A stretch of DNA of 16,609 nt from Clostridiales bacterium UBA1758 (GCA_002315595.1 DCHG01000046.1:1-16609), one strand, 5' to 3'. Counted from the stretch's first letter, positions 1 to 8,064 are shown. The notes: generated from the letters alone by a model not told the origin. Numbers and translations: made by a program.

Positions 1-28
1 CACCTTCTCCTTGTTGAAGGAGAAGGTG
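1..28. repeat. Perfect 12-bp inverted repeat (hairpin), possible terminator of paralog 1
   Basis: Bases 1-12 and 17-28 are exact reverse complements (CACCTTCTCCTT / AAGGAGAAGGTG) around a GTTG loop. The hairpin starts 7 bases after the TGA stop of the minus-strand gene ending at 36, so it could end or protect that transcript. No run of T can be seen on the coding strand because the window stops there. It could equally be one more dispersed repeat. Confidence 0.5.
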
Positions 29-35
29 AACCATC

Positions 36-2384
36 TCAACACCGTCCCTTGACGCTGAATGTCTTGGTTTCGCCGAGGCGCATTTCGACCTCGATCGAGT
101 CGACGTCGTAGCCGTAATACTGTTTCTCGTACACCTCGAACGGAGAGCATTTTTCCCTGAAACGGATCGTTCTCTTGCCCGAATTCTTCGCGTGAACGGT
201 GACAAGCGTGCCGTCGCAGAAGAAAATATCGTCGTTTTCCATATAAATATGCGCGCCGGCATAGGCGGCGAGGCTTTTGAGCAGTTCGCTTCTCACGACA
301 TGGCTGCAACAGTACACGCTGGTGTAGCCGCCGTCGTCCTTCATCGCCATGGCGATCTCTTTGTCAAGGCAGTACCGCCCCAACACTTCAATGCCGTCCT
401 GCGGCTCAATGATAAAGCCAGGATTTGCGAATGCAGGCGGTTGCGCCTTGATCTTCGGGGTGGGATAAATCGAGCCCGGCCAAAATACCGAGTGGATGTC
501 ACGGTCGATGTAGCCGTAATACTGATCGGGATCGGCGTATCTGAGTGCCGGATGACCGCTTTCGACAATGCGGAAACGCGGACTCATCGTGCCGAAGTGT
601 TCTCTTACACTGAAACCCGTCGTCGCCTCGATATTTGCTTTGTCCATGATCTTTTCCGCACCCGTGTTAATGTAACCCGGCGCGTACAGCCAAAGCACAA
701 GCGCGTGATTTTTTCTCGCCTTTGCCTTGATCGCTTCGCGTTCTTCGTCGGTCAGGCAGAAGACGTTCAGCATGATATACATCTTGTAATCGGGCATATT
801 GTCCAGCGCCATATCGTTGTGAAAATAGTAATCCGGCGGGGTGCCGATGCGACCGAGGTCGGAAACGCGGTAGAATTCCAAAAGCATCGCGTCGGTGTCG
901 TTGGAAACATAATGAATGCTTTCGGTGTCGGAAATCACCGCAATATCGTGATTTTTGGACTTTGTGCGGTCGTTTTTGAACACAAATTCCGCAACTTCCT
1001 TCATCCGCTTAACGAGATCCCACAGTCCGTCTTCGACGAATTTCGGGTTGAGATTGTATTTCCACGACTGAATTCCGTCGCAAAGTTCCTGTGCAAATTC
1101 GCGTTTGAAGGTGTTCACGGTGTCTTTCACATCGTAAAGGCGGTGGTGTTCGCGGTAGAAGGGGATCGTGTAATGGGTGCGCGAGTCGCCCTCATTGTTG
1201 AAAATGCGGTTGCGAAGCAGGAACGAGTCCTGCATTTCGCGGTGGGCAAGGTAGCCGCCCGGCTCACGGTTATTGTAGGAGGCGGCACTTGCAAGCATAT
1301 CGACGTTTCCGGAGTCCAAAAGTTCCAGAATTGCCGAAGAAGTTCCGAAATTATAGTAGTTACAGCATCCGAGCGCACCGTAAAATGTGATCACGATACG
1401 GTCGGGAGAGTGTTCTTTGACAATCGAGCCGAAATAGGAAAGTGTTTCGGCGGTGCCCCAGCAGAGGGCTTGAAAGAAGTCGGCGACGAACTGAAAATCG
1501 TTCGCGTTCAAAAAGACGCCGACGTTGGATTTCGCCACGCCGTCCATGTTGATGGACTTGCCGATCTGTCGGTCGTGGCTTTCATAGGTTGCCATCGCGT
1601 CAAGGATGGCTTCGTCGATGTTGATGTATTCGCGGTCGCCCATATCGGGGATCTTGGGGTGTTCGAAGGTCGCTTCGGGATCCTTCCAAACACGGCGCAA
1701 TTCTTCCACAGTGCCGTATTTTTTCTTCAAATAGCGTCCGAAATTGATGCGGAAAGGCTCGGAATAGTCCGCCCATGTCCCGCTTGCGTAGTCGGTGAAT
1801 TCGTTGCCTTCCGGGTAGTACCATTCGGCGGTGCCGCCGCCGCAGATGACGACGCCAACGATCTTGTCGGCAAAGGGCGCCGCGTCGATTTGGGACATCA
1901 GGTTGCGGATGCGTTCGCCCGCGTCTTTGCGGAAAACGTCGGAGCAGATCGAGTACATTCCGGGGACTTCGCCGACGCCCGAAAGGATCATCGGGTGAGA
2001 GGCTCCGTCGGAGTATTTGATGAGTTCATCGGGGTGCGCGTCAAACCATTCACGCGGCGGGTTGAGGTTGATCATGACGGTGAAGTACACATCGTCACCG
2101 GGAATACTGTCGAGGATGAATTTGCATTTTTGAATAACAGAGTCGTACGAGAGGGAGTCGGCGCCCTCGATTTCCGGCTGAACACCGTCCGAAAAGTCCC
2201 AGAAAAGTTGGAAAAGACGGTCGCCCGCAAGATAGCGAAGACGCAGATGTTCAGCGTATTCTTCCTTGGTGTAGAGCGTGGAGGTGACGTGGTTGCCGAC
2301 GCAATACGTCCAGGGCGGAAATGCCTTTCCGTTGATGACGAGGGCGGGCTCGCCGTTGTGATTTTCGATTTTCGCAATAGCCAT
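36..2384 (-). CDS. GH42-like glycoside hydrolase, paralog 1 (clan GH-A; substrate unknown)
   Basis: A 782-residue protein without signal peptide or membrane segment, so probably cytoplasmic. The TIM barrel spans about residues 40-440. The stretch NPPREWFDAHPDE (108-120), then YSICS, and FGRYLKKKYGTVEELRRVW (215-233) match the GH42 pattern of PPxW...PE, SPxYR and a long helix ending KYGT..LN.AW. Proposed acid/base is Glu187 (GTAEW after strand 4) and nucleophile Glu398 (NNEGDSRTH after strand 7). The Asn that normally precedes the acid/base Glu in clan GH-A is Ala186. Residues about 475-710 form the trimerisation / amidotransferase-like domain (PDYKMYIMLNVFCL, ALVLWLYAPGYI), and 712-782 a beta C-terminal domain. 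The start has a good ribosome site (AAAGGTGG, 6 bases before ATG). It ends the array and groups with paralogs 2 and 5. Family is fairly sure; substrate is not known. Confidence 0.9.
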   Translation of the reverse strand: MAIAKIENHNGEPALVINGKAFPPWTYCVGNHVTSTLYTKEEYAEHLRLRYLAGDRLFQLFWDFSDGVQPEIEGADSLSYDSVIQKCKFILDSIPGDDVYFTVMINLNPPREWFDAHPDELIKYSDGASHPMILSGVGEVPGMYSICSDVFRKDAGERIRNLMSQIDAAPFADKIVGVVICGGGTAEWYYPEGNEFTDYASGTWADYSEPFRINFGRYLKKKYGTVEELRRVWKDPEATFEHPKIPDMGDREYINIDEAILDAMATYESHDRQIGKSINMDGVAKSNVGVFLNANDFQFVADFFQALCWGTAETLSYFGSIVKEHSPDRIVITFYGALGCCNYYNFGTSSAILELLDSGNVDMLASAASYNNREPGGYLAHREMQDSFLLRNRIFNNEGDSRTHYTIPFYREHHRLYDVKDTVNTFKREFAQELCDGIQSWKYNLNPKFVEDGLWDLVKRMKEVAEFVFKNDRTKSKNHDIAVISDTESIHYVSNDTDAMLLEFYRVSDLGRIGTPPDYYFHNDMALDNMPDYKMYIMLNVFCLTDEEREAIKAKARKNHALVLWLYAPGYINTGAEKIMDKANIEATTGFSVREHFGTMSPRFRIVESGHPALRYADPDQYYGYIDRDIHSVFWPGSIYPTPKIKAQPPAFANPGFIIEPQDGIEVLGRYCLDKEIAMAMKDDGGYTSVYCCSHVVRSELLKSLAAYAGAHIYMENDDIFFCDGTLVTVHAKNSGKRTIRFREKCSPFEVYEKQYYGYDVDSIEVEMRLGETKTFSVKGRC

Positions 2385-2390
2385 AATGTT

Positions 2391-2456
2391 CCACCTTTCT
2401 TGGTTTTGTCGGTTTTTGGTTCATTATATCGCTTGTTCGGGCGGGAATATAGTCAA
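2391..2456 (-). promoter_or_regulatory. Leader of paralog 1: ribosome site and possible promoter
   Basis: Reading the minus strand, a perfect TATAAT lies at 2428-2423, with TTGACT at 2456-2451, and the ribosome site AAGGTGG follows at about 2397-2391. The gap between the two hexamers is 22 bp, too long for an ordinary sigma-70 promoter, so only the -10 box is believable, or a different -35 is used. This is the clearest promoter-like sequence in front of any of the six paralogs. Confidence 0.35.
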
Positions 2457-2535
2457 CATCGCCCGAAAAACCGTAAGATCGTGTGAAATCTTTCCCGTAC
2501 GGGTTGATGCGGATTTGTAAAAATCATTCCCGTAG

Positions 2536-2554
2536 GGGCGACCTGTGGTCGCCC
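2536..2554. repeat. GC-rich hairpin repeat (GGGCGACC-TGT-GGTCGCCC)
   Basis: Perfect 8-bp stem with a 3-base loop, embedded in CCCGTAGGG...CCCGGAAAG. The same unit is at 13112-13130 (loop TGC) and in decayed form near 5210-5234 and 7879-7900. At each of these places it stands a few bases before a copy of the ACGGATTGCC repeat, so the two form a composite. It lies in the untranslated region between paralogs 2 and 1 and could act as a transcript hairpin. Confidence 0.75.
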
Positions 2555-2559
2555 GGAAA

Positions 2560-2773
2560 GTACGGATTGCCGCGCTCGTTCCTATGGAACTCGCTCGCAA
2601 TGACCTATAAATAAATGCAATCCCATTTAACCGTCATTGCGAGGAGCGAAGCGACGTGGCAAACCGCAACGCACCAATCAAACCGTCATTGCGAGGAGCG
2701 AAGCGACGTGGCAATCCGCAACGCACCAATCAAACTGTCATTGCGAGGAGCGAAGCGACGTGGCAATCCGTAC
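2560..2773. repeat. MITE-like element with 12-bp terminal inverted repeats and a threefold 52-bp core
   Basis: The element is bounded by GTACGGATTGCC (2560-2571) and its exact complement GGCAATCCGTAC (2762-2773). Inside, CTCGCAATGAC (2594-2604) faces GTCATTGCGAG (2634-2644). It is 214 bp against 110 bp for the sister copy at 5239-5348; the 104-bp difference is exactly two extra 52-bp units. No protein is encoded. Together with the hairpin at 2536 it fills most of the 410-bp gap between paralogs 2 and 1; the rest (2429-2535, 2774-2794) shows nothing further apart from the TTGACT noted in the paralog 1 leader. Confidence 0.8.
2632..2770. repeat. Three tandem 52-bp units of the GTCATTGCGAGGAGCG repeat
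   Basis: Units begin at 2632, 2684 and 2736. Each has the 35-base repeat (CGTCATTGCGAGGAGCGAAG ... GTGGCAATCCG), and the first two are followed by the same 17-base filler CAACGCACCAATCAAAC. Differences are few: CAAACCG in unit 1 and T for C at the start of unit 3. Because 52 is not a multiple of 3, the array reads as three different meaningless peptides in one frame. Confidence 0.9.
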
Positions 2774-2794
2774 CCCTGTCTTAACCTAAATTTC

Positions 2795-5134
2795 TCAGCA
2801 CTCGCCGTTCAAACTGAACATCAGCGTGTCGCCGTGACGCATTTCGACCTCAATCGAATTCACGCCCTGCCCGTAATACTGTTTCTCGTACACCTCGAAC
2901 GGAGAGCATTTTTTCTTAAATCGGATCGTCCTTTTGCCCCTGCCGTCGGCGTGGATCGCAACGAAATTTTCGTTCGCGTAAAGGACGTCCCCGTGATCGG
3001 CGAATAAATGCACCCCCGACCATGCGGCAATCGAAGCCAACAGATCCCAACGCATGACATGGGCACAACAGTACACGCTTTGGTACCCGCCGTCGTCCTT
3101 GACCGCAAGAGCCGGTCGCCCGTCCATGACATAGCGCCCCAAAACTTCGGCGTCCTCGTCGTCGATAAAGAAATACGGATTTGCAAACGGCGGGCGCACG
3201 ACCGAGTTCGAAAGCCAGTAATTGTGGTGCATATATCGGTCGATAAAACCGTACAGTGCGTCGGGATCGGCATTTGCAACGGCAGGGTGATCGCCCGAAA
3301 TGCGAAATCTCGGCGGCTTTGTTTCGTCAATTCTTGCGACCTTGATGCCCGTTGTCGCCGTGATGTTTTCGTTGCGCATGGCTCTCTCGCTGTCGGGATC
3401 AATAAATCCCGGCGCATACAGCCATACCACGGTCGCGTTGTTTTTGCGTGCCTTGCGCTTGATCGCCTCACGGTCGCATTCGCTCAAACAGAACAGATTG
3501 AGCATCAGATACATCTTGTAATCGGGCATATCGTCCCGCGCCAGATCGTCGTGGAAGTACCAGTCCACGGGGGCTCCGATGCGGTGCAGGTCGCTGACGC
3601 GGTAAAGGTCGAGCACGAGTTCGCTTGTATTCTGCGAAACATAATGCACACTGTCGGTGTCACAGATCACGGCGATCTCGTTGTGCTTTTTGCGGTCAAG
3701 CGAGTACGCGTACCTTGCGACATCCTGCTGACGCCTGAAAAGTTCGAGTGTTTCGTCGTCCTCGTACCAGCCGCCGCCCGGGCACATATCAAACCACCAG
3801 CCCTGAATTTCGTCGCAAAGATCGCGTGCAAAATCGCGTTTCAGGGTGACAGCGGTGTCGCGCTTGTCATATAACCCCATCGAATCGCGGTAAAAGTCCA
3901 CCACACGGTGTGTGCGCGAATCGTCCTCGACGATGAAGATCATATTGCGCAGACGGAAGGAGTCCTGCATTTCCCGCTGGGCGGTCACGCCGCCGGGAAC
4001 GCGGTCGACATAGTTGCCCGGAGCCGCCAAAAAGTCGACGTCGGGGCAGTCGAGAATGGGAAGCGTCCCGGTAGCAGTGCCGTACTGGAAGTATTTCGTG
4101 CAACCGAGCGAGCCGTAAAATGCGCCGCAGAGCAGGTTGGGGAACTGTGACTTGATCGTTCCCGCAAAATGGACGATGGTGTTTGCGATGCCCTCGTGAA
4201 GCGCACTGTAAAAATCCGCGACATGGCGGTAATCGTTGGCGTTGAGAAATACGCCGAGGTTGGTCGGCGCCTTCGCATCACGGTCGACCTCGACCAGATA
4301 GTTGTGACCGAGGGACTCGAATTTCAATAAATAATCGAGGATGACCTCGTCGATCTCGGTGAAGCGGCGTTCTTCGAGATCGGGGATTTTCGGATGATCG
4401 AAGGTTGCGGTCGGATCGTTCCAAGCCTTGCGCAGTTTTTCGACCGTTCCGTATTTTTCACGCAGAATTCTGCCGAATTCGGCACGAAAAGCGGGCGAAC
4501 AGTCGGCGTATTTGCCGTTTTCGTAGTCGGTAATCGGGTTTTCGTCGGGGTAGTACCATTCACAGGTACCCGCGGCACAGAGAAAAAAGCCGATCACGCG
4601 GTCGAAGTGAGGACTGCGTCGGATCTCGTCGCAGTACTGTTTCAAAGCCTCATCGCCGTCATGCCGCCATGCCTCACTGCAAATCGAGTGCATCCCGTGG
4701 ATGGGGTGAATTCCGACCGACGAGCAGGTCAGGGGACGGTGCGAGCCGTCGTTGTAGGTGACCATGTCGTCGGGGTGAGAATTGATCCATTCCTTCGGCG
4801 GCGAGGTGTTCAGCCGCAGGACGATATAGGCGTCGGGAACGGCGGATAAGAGTTTTTCGATGTCCGAAACGGTTTTTGTGATCCCGTCCGGCTCGATCTT
4901 CGGCTCGCCGAAGCCTTCGGGCTGCCAAGTGGCAAAGGTGTCGGGATCGGTCGTTCCGCCGGGACGGATCCAGCGCGTGGACGACGAGAGAAAGAAGATG
5001 CGGATGCCTGCATCGCGCAGTTTTTTAAGATATTCGGGGCGATCCGGCTGTACCGTCATCATCATCGGCGGAAATACCTGCCCGTCGACCATGATCGCCG
5101 GCTCCCCGTGGTGAGGCTGTACTCTTGCGATCAT
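2795..5134 (-). CDS. GH42-like glycoside hydrolase, paralog 2 (divergent active-site loop)
   Basis: A 779-residue cytoplasmic protein when started at the ATG at 5134 (MIARVQPHHGEP). That start aligns with the other paralogs and has AGGAAGGG 6 bases upstream; an in-frame ATG at 5170 has no ribosome site. TIM barrel about 35-445, trimerisation-like domain about 484-700, beta tail after that. Proposed acid/base Glu192 (GTCEW), nucleophile Glu403 (VEDDSRTH). It departs from its sisters in two places. The otherwise invariant NNREPG loop is VDRVPG (376-381), and the segment before NPYF (SNSVVRPPFANPYF) is shorter and lacks the Pro-rich PPPN/PPK stretch. Groups with paralogs 1 and 5. It may act on a different glycoside or have weakened activity; the two Glu residues are intact, so it is not obviously dead. 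Confidence 0.9.
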   Translation of the reverse strand: MIARVQPHHGEPAIMVDGQVFPPMMMTVQPDRPEYLKKLRDAGIRIFFLSSSTRWIRPGGTTDPDTFATWQPEGFGEPKIEPDGITKTVSDIEKLLSAVPDAYIVLRLNTSPPKEWINSHPDDMVTYNDGSHRPLTCSSVGIHPIHGMHSICSEAWRHDGDEALKQYCDEIRRSPHFDRVIGFFLCAAGTCEWYYPDENPITDYENGKYADCSPAFRAEFGRILREKYGTVEKLRKAWNDPTATFDHPKIPDLEERRFTEIDEVILDYLLKFESLGHNYLVEVDRDAKAPTNLGVFLNANDYRHVADFYSALHEGIANTIVHFAGTIKSQFPNLLCGAFYGSLGCTKYFQYGTATGTLPILDCPDVDFLAAPGNYVDRVPGGVTAQREMQDSFRLRNMIFIVEDDSRTHRVVDFYRDSMGLYDKRDTAVTLKRDFARDLCDEIQGWWFDMCPGGGWYEDDETLELFRRQQDVARYAYSLDRKKHNEIAVICDTDSVHYVSQNTSELVLDLYRVSDLHRIGAPVDWYFHDDLARDDMPDYKMYLMLNLFCLSECDREAIKRKARKNNATVVWLYAPGFIDPDSERAMRNENITATTGIKVARIDETKPPRFRISGDHPAVANADPDALYGFIDRYMHHNYWLSNSVVRPPFANPYFFIDDEDAEVLGRYVMDGRPALAVKDDGGYQSVYCCAHVMRWDLLASIAAWSGVHLFADHGDVLYANENFVAIHADGRGKRTIRFKKKCSPFEVYEKQYYGQGVNSIEVEMRHGDTLMFSLNGEC

Positions 5135-5140
5135 ATTTTT

Positions 5141-5148
5141 CCCTTCCT
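5141..5148 (-). promoter_or_regulatory. Ribosome binding site that fixes the paralog 2 start
   Basis: AGGAAGGG on the minus strand, six bases before the ATG at 5134. It decides against the ATG 12 codons further upstream, which has no purine-rich site and whose extra residues do not match any sister protein. Confidence 0.8.
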
Positions 5149-5188
5149 GATGAAAAATCGTCGATTGCATTGTGGTAGAAGGGGAACT

Positions 5189-5205
5189 GCGGAAATTACT
5201 TCCGC
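5189..5205. repeat. Small hairpin GCGGAA-ATTAC-TTCCGC
   Basis: Perfect 6-bp stem with a 5-base loop between paralogs 3 and 2. On the minus strand it would sit in the untranslated leader of paralog 2. It precedes a decayed copy of the GGGCGACC-type hairpin (near 5210-5234). Confidence 0.4.
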
Positions 5206-5238
5206 ACCCGTAGGAGACGTCCTATGGTTGTCCGGAAA

Positions 5239-5348
5239 GTACGGATTGCCGCGCTCGTTGCTATGGAACTCGATCGCAATGACACATAAAATATATCAAT
5301 CCCATTTAACCGTCATTGCGAGGAGCGAAGCGACGTGGCAATCCGTAC
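5239..5348. repeat. MITE-like element, single-unit copy
   Basis: GTACGGATTGCC (5239-5250) and its exact complement GGCAATCCGTAC (5337-5348) bound a 110-bp element. Inner arms are GATCGCAATGAC (5272-5283) and GTCATTGCGAG (5312-5322). The core has one GTCATTGCGAGGAGCG unit (5311-5345). The loop sequence CAATCCCATTTAACC is shared with the copy at 2560-2773, so the two derive from one event or one was copied from the other. The element ends 21 bases past the stop of paralog 3. Confidence 0.8.
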
Positions 5349-5369
5349 CCCTGTCTTAACCTAAATTTC

Positions 5370-7730
5370 TCAGCATTCCCCTCTGAGACTGAACATCAGC
5401 GTGTCGCCGAGGTCCATATCGACCTCGATTTCGGTCACGTCCTTACCGTAGTACTTCTTTTCGTAAACCTCGAACGGACTGCATTTTTCCTTGAAATACA
5501 CCGTTCTCTTGCCGGAAAATCCCGCGTGGATCATGACGAAGTTCTCGTTCGCGCAAATATGGTCGTCGGTTTTGACGTAAAGGTGTACGCCCGCGTCCTC
5601 CGCAATGGATTGCAGGATCTCGCTTCTGAGGAACGGAGCCGCCGAATAATAACTCTTGTACCCGTCCTCCTCGGTGACGGCAAACGCCGCTTTACCGTTG
5701 ACGAGGAAGCGTCCAAGCACCTTTGCGTTGCCTTCTTCGATATAGAAACCCGGGTTTGCGAACGCCTGCGGAAGCGGACGGTAGTTCGGGGGCGGGAAAA
5801 TGGAGCCGAGCCAAACGCCGGAGTTGATGTGACGGTCGATGTAGCCGTATTTCTGTGCGCGGTCGGCGTATTTTATGAGTTTCGCGCCCTCTTCGGTGAG
5901 TTTGAACCACGGATAGGTGGTGTCCTCGACCGAGCCGACCTCCATGCCGACAAGGCTCGAAATGTTCTTTTCCGCCATAATCGTATCCGCATCGGGGTTG
6001 ATAAAGCCCGGCGCGTACAGCCAGATGACGCTCGCGTGATTTTTTCTTGCCTTCGCCTTGATCGCTTCGCGCTCTTTGTCGGTCAGATGGAACAGGTTGA
6101 TGGCAATGTAGACCTTGTAGTCGGGCATATTGTCGCGTGCAACGTCGTTGTGGAAATAGTAGTCCACCGGGGCGCCGATCCTGCCGAGATCCGTCGAACG
6201 ATAGATGTCACAGAACATCGCGTCCGTGATCTGCGAAACATAGTGGATGCTTTCGGTGTCGTAAAGCAACGCGATCTCGTTTTTCTTGGTTCGATCGAGG
6301 GAATAGGCGAACTTTGTGATCTCGCCCTGACGGATCAGCAGATCGTAGAAGCCTTCCTTTTCGCACCAGTCCGAATTCGGATCGTCCGGATAAGGACACG
6401 AAAAATCGCCGTACCAGCCCTGAACGTCTTCGCAGATCACGCGACCGAGGTCGCGTTTGATCGTGGTTTCGGTGTCGCGGTAGTTATACACGCCGAAGCC
6501 GTTGCGGTAAAAGTCGTTGACTTGGTGGGTGCGGTTGTCGGCTTCGATAAAGTAGATCTCGTTGCGCAGACGGAAGGAGTCCTGCATTTCACGCTGGGCG
6601 GTGTAGCCGCCCGGCTCACGGTTGTTGTAACTGCCCGCGCTTCCGAGGAAGTCGATGTAGCCGGAGTCGAGGATCTGTACCGTGCCTTCCGCCGTGCCGA
6701 ACTGATAGTAGTCGGTGGTGCCGAATGCGCCGTAAAATGCGCCGACGAGCATATCCGGGTAGCGATCCTTGATGACTTTGGCAAGTCGGGTGATGGTGTT
6801 TGCCGTGCCGCGGTGCCATGCGTTAAAGAAGTCCGCGACGTGCTGGCTGGTGTTCGCGTCAAGGAAGACGCCACGGAAGCCGTCGCCCTTGGGGTTCAGT
6901 TCGATCTTTTTTCCGACCAGACGGCGTGCGCTTTCCGCCATAAGCATGGCTTCCTGAATTCCGCCGTCGATGACGGTATAGCGGCGTTCTTCGAGATCCG
7001 GGATCTTCGGATTTTCGAAGGTCGCGGTCGGATCGTTCCAAGCCTTGCGCAGTTTTTCGACCGTTCCGTATTTTTCACGCAGAATTCTGCCGAATTCGGC
7101 ACGGAAAGCGGGGGAGAAGTCGCCGTAGATGCCCTGTTCGAAGTCGGTCAGCAGGTTTCCTTCGGGGTAGTACCATTCCATTGTACCGCCCGCACAGAGG
7201 AAGAAGCCCGCAATGCGGTCGGCGTACTTCCAGTCTTTGAACATTTCAAGGTATTCTTTGAGTGCTTTTTCGGCGTCGTTGCGGAAGTTTTCACTGCAAA
7301 GCGAGTACATTCCGGGAATGACGTCACGGCGGGAGTAGCCTTCGAGGACGACGGGACGGGTTTTGCCGTCGTTGTAGCGGATGAGATCGTCGGGGTGGGA
7401 GTCGAACCATTCGTTCGGGGGATCGAGTGAGAGTCGGAGCATGATGTAAGCGTCCGGCACCTGCGCAAAGATCTCCTCGGCGTCGAGTTTGAACTGCTCC
7501 ACGCCACTCAGACGGTGGTAGGGATGACCGTCGTCATCGATGTAGTCGCCTTCGGGAAAGCCCCAGTTGGTAACGGCGCAGGGAAAGTAGAGTTTCATGC
7601 CCGCCTGAGCGTATTTTTTGACGTGTTCCGGGCGGAATTTGATATTCGGGATAATGGTCATCGGCGGGTACGCCACACCGTTGATCATTACCGCCGGCTC
7701 GCCGTGGTATTTTTCGACTTTTGCAATCAT
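5370..7730 (-). CDS. GH42-like glycoside hydrolase, paralog 3
   Basis: A 786-residue cytoplasmic protein when started at the ATG at 7730 (MIAKVEKYHGEP), which aligns with the sisters and has AGGAAG 6 bases upstream; an ATG nine codons earlier (7757) is less likely because it begins before that ribosome site. TIM barrel about 35-440; acid/base Glu185 (GGTMEWYYPEGN), nucleophile Glu396 (IEADNRTH). NNREPGG is intact. The trimerisation-like domain follows an insertion rich in Asp and Pro (CPYPDDPNSDW) that is also present in altered form in paralogs 4 and 6, and the loop IFPPPNYRPLP is of the same type as in those two. This puts it in the (3, 4, 6) group. The beta tail ends MFSLRGEC. The residue before the acid/base is Met, not the Asn usual in clan GH-A. 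Substrate unknown. Confidence 0.9.
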   Translation of the reverse strand: MIAKVEKYHGEPAVMINGVAYPPMTIIPNIKFRPEHVKKYAQAGMKLYFPCAVTNWGFPEGDYIDDDGHPYHRLSGVEQFKLDAEEIFAQVPDAYIMLRLSLDPPNEWFDSHPDDLIRYNDGKTRPVVLEGYSRRDVIPGMYSLCSENFRNDAEKALKEYLEMFKDWKYADRIAGFFLCAGGTMEWYYPEGNLLTDFEQGIYGDFSPAFRAEFGRILREKYGTVEKLRKAWNDPTATFENPKIPDLEERRYTVIDGGIQEAMLMAESARRLVGKKIELNPKGDGFRGVFLDANTSQHVADFFNAWHRGTANTITRLAKVIKDRYPDMLVGAFYGAFGTTDYYQFGTAEGTVQILDSGYIDFLGSAGSYNNREPGGYTAQREMQDSFRLRNEIYFIEADNRTHQVNDFYRNGFGVYNYRDTETTIKRDLGRVICEDVQGWYGDFSCPYPDDPNSDWCEKEGFYDLLIRQGEITKFAYSLDRTKKNEIALLYDTESIHYVSQITDAMFCDIYRSTDLGRIGAPVDYYFHNDVARDNMPDYKVYIAINLFHLTDKEREAIKAKARKNHASVIWLYAPGFINPDADTIMAEKNISSLVGMEVGSVEDTTYPWFKLTEEGAKLIKYADRAQKYGYIDRHINSGVWLGSIFPPPNYRPLPQAFANPGFYIEEGNAKVLGRFLVNGKAAFAVTEEDGYKSYYSAAPFLRSEILQSIAEDAGVHLYVKTDDHICANENFVMIHAGFSGKRTVYFKEKCSPFEVYEKKYYGKDVTEIEVDMDLGDTLMFSLRGEC

Positions 7731-7736
7731 GTTGGT

Positions 7737-7742
7737 CTTCCT
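7737..7742 (-). promoter_or_regulatory. Ribosome binding site that fixes the paralog 3 start
   Basis: AGGAAG on the minus strand, six bases before the ATG at 7730. It lies inside the stretch that would be coding if the upstream ATG at 7757 were used, which argues for the shorter protein. Confidence 0.75.
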
Positions 7743-7904
7743 TTCTTTCAATTTCAACTAAAAATAACCATTTTCTGTCCAACGAAACGGATTGTTTTGG
7801 CTGTATTCGCAAATCCTTTGAATTGTTGTATGATGCGGGATAATGACGGCGTAGTAAAAATTAGCACGCTACCCGTATCGGCGACCTGTGGTCGTCTCGG
7901 AAAA

Positions 7905-8043
7905 GTACGGATTGCCACATTCGTTCCGTTGGAACTCGCTCGCAATGACAAATAATGCGTTTTTCAAAAATGGATTACTTTTATTAACACCCCATATTAT
8001 GTCATTGCGAGGAGCATTTTTAATGCGACGCGTCAATCCGTAT
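7905..8043. repeat. MITE-like element, decayed copy
   Basis: GTACGGATTGCC (7905-7916) is intact on the left, while the right end is GTCAATCCGTAT (8032-8043) with mismatches. Inner arms are CTCGCAATGAC (7939-7949) and GTCATTGCGAGGAGC (8001-8015). The core after GGAGC is replaced by an AT-rich GCATTTTTAATGC mini-palindrome. A damaged GCGACCTGTGGTCG hairpin stands just to the left (about 7879-7900). The rest of the 334-bp gap between paralogs 4 and 3 (7743-7878) shows no gene, RNA or convincing promoter. Confidence 0.6.
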
Positions 8044-8064
8044 CCCGGCCGCTGTCAATTTCCT

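Noticed and set aside
1261..1290. Glu of NNREPG as the catalytic nucleophile
   Set aside because: It is replaced by Val in paralog 2, while the Glu in E-x-D-x-R-x-H is present in all six and lies where strand 7 is expected.
192..2486. Very long plus-strand open frames opposite the glycosidase genes (also 5316-7430, 7888-10002, 11361-12539, 14073-15440)
   Set aside because: They mirror the same antisense frame of each paralog, have no family resemblance or ribosome sites, and run through repeats. They arise from the codon usage of the real genes.
2632..2770. Regular 52-bp repeats resembling a small CRISPR array
   Set aside because: The spacers between the repeats are identical (CAACGCACCAATCAAAC), there are no cas genes, and the repeat also occurs singly at 5311 and in part at 16585; it is a dispersed repeat.
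2615..3007. Plus-strand peptide with VIARSEATW, HCEERSDVAI and SLRGAKRRGN segments
   Set aside because: These are the three frame readings of the 52-bp repeat, a well-known source of spurious proteins.
5132..5170. Longer start for paralog 2 (MQSTIFHQEGKN...)
   Set aside because: No ribosome site in front, extra residues unlike the sisters, and the good AGGAAGGG lies before the inner ATG.
7728..7757. Longer start for paralog 3 (MKLKERKTN...)
   Set aside because: The ribosome site AGGAAG lies inside the added part, and the sisters begin at the inner ATG.
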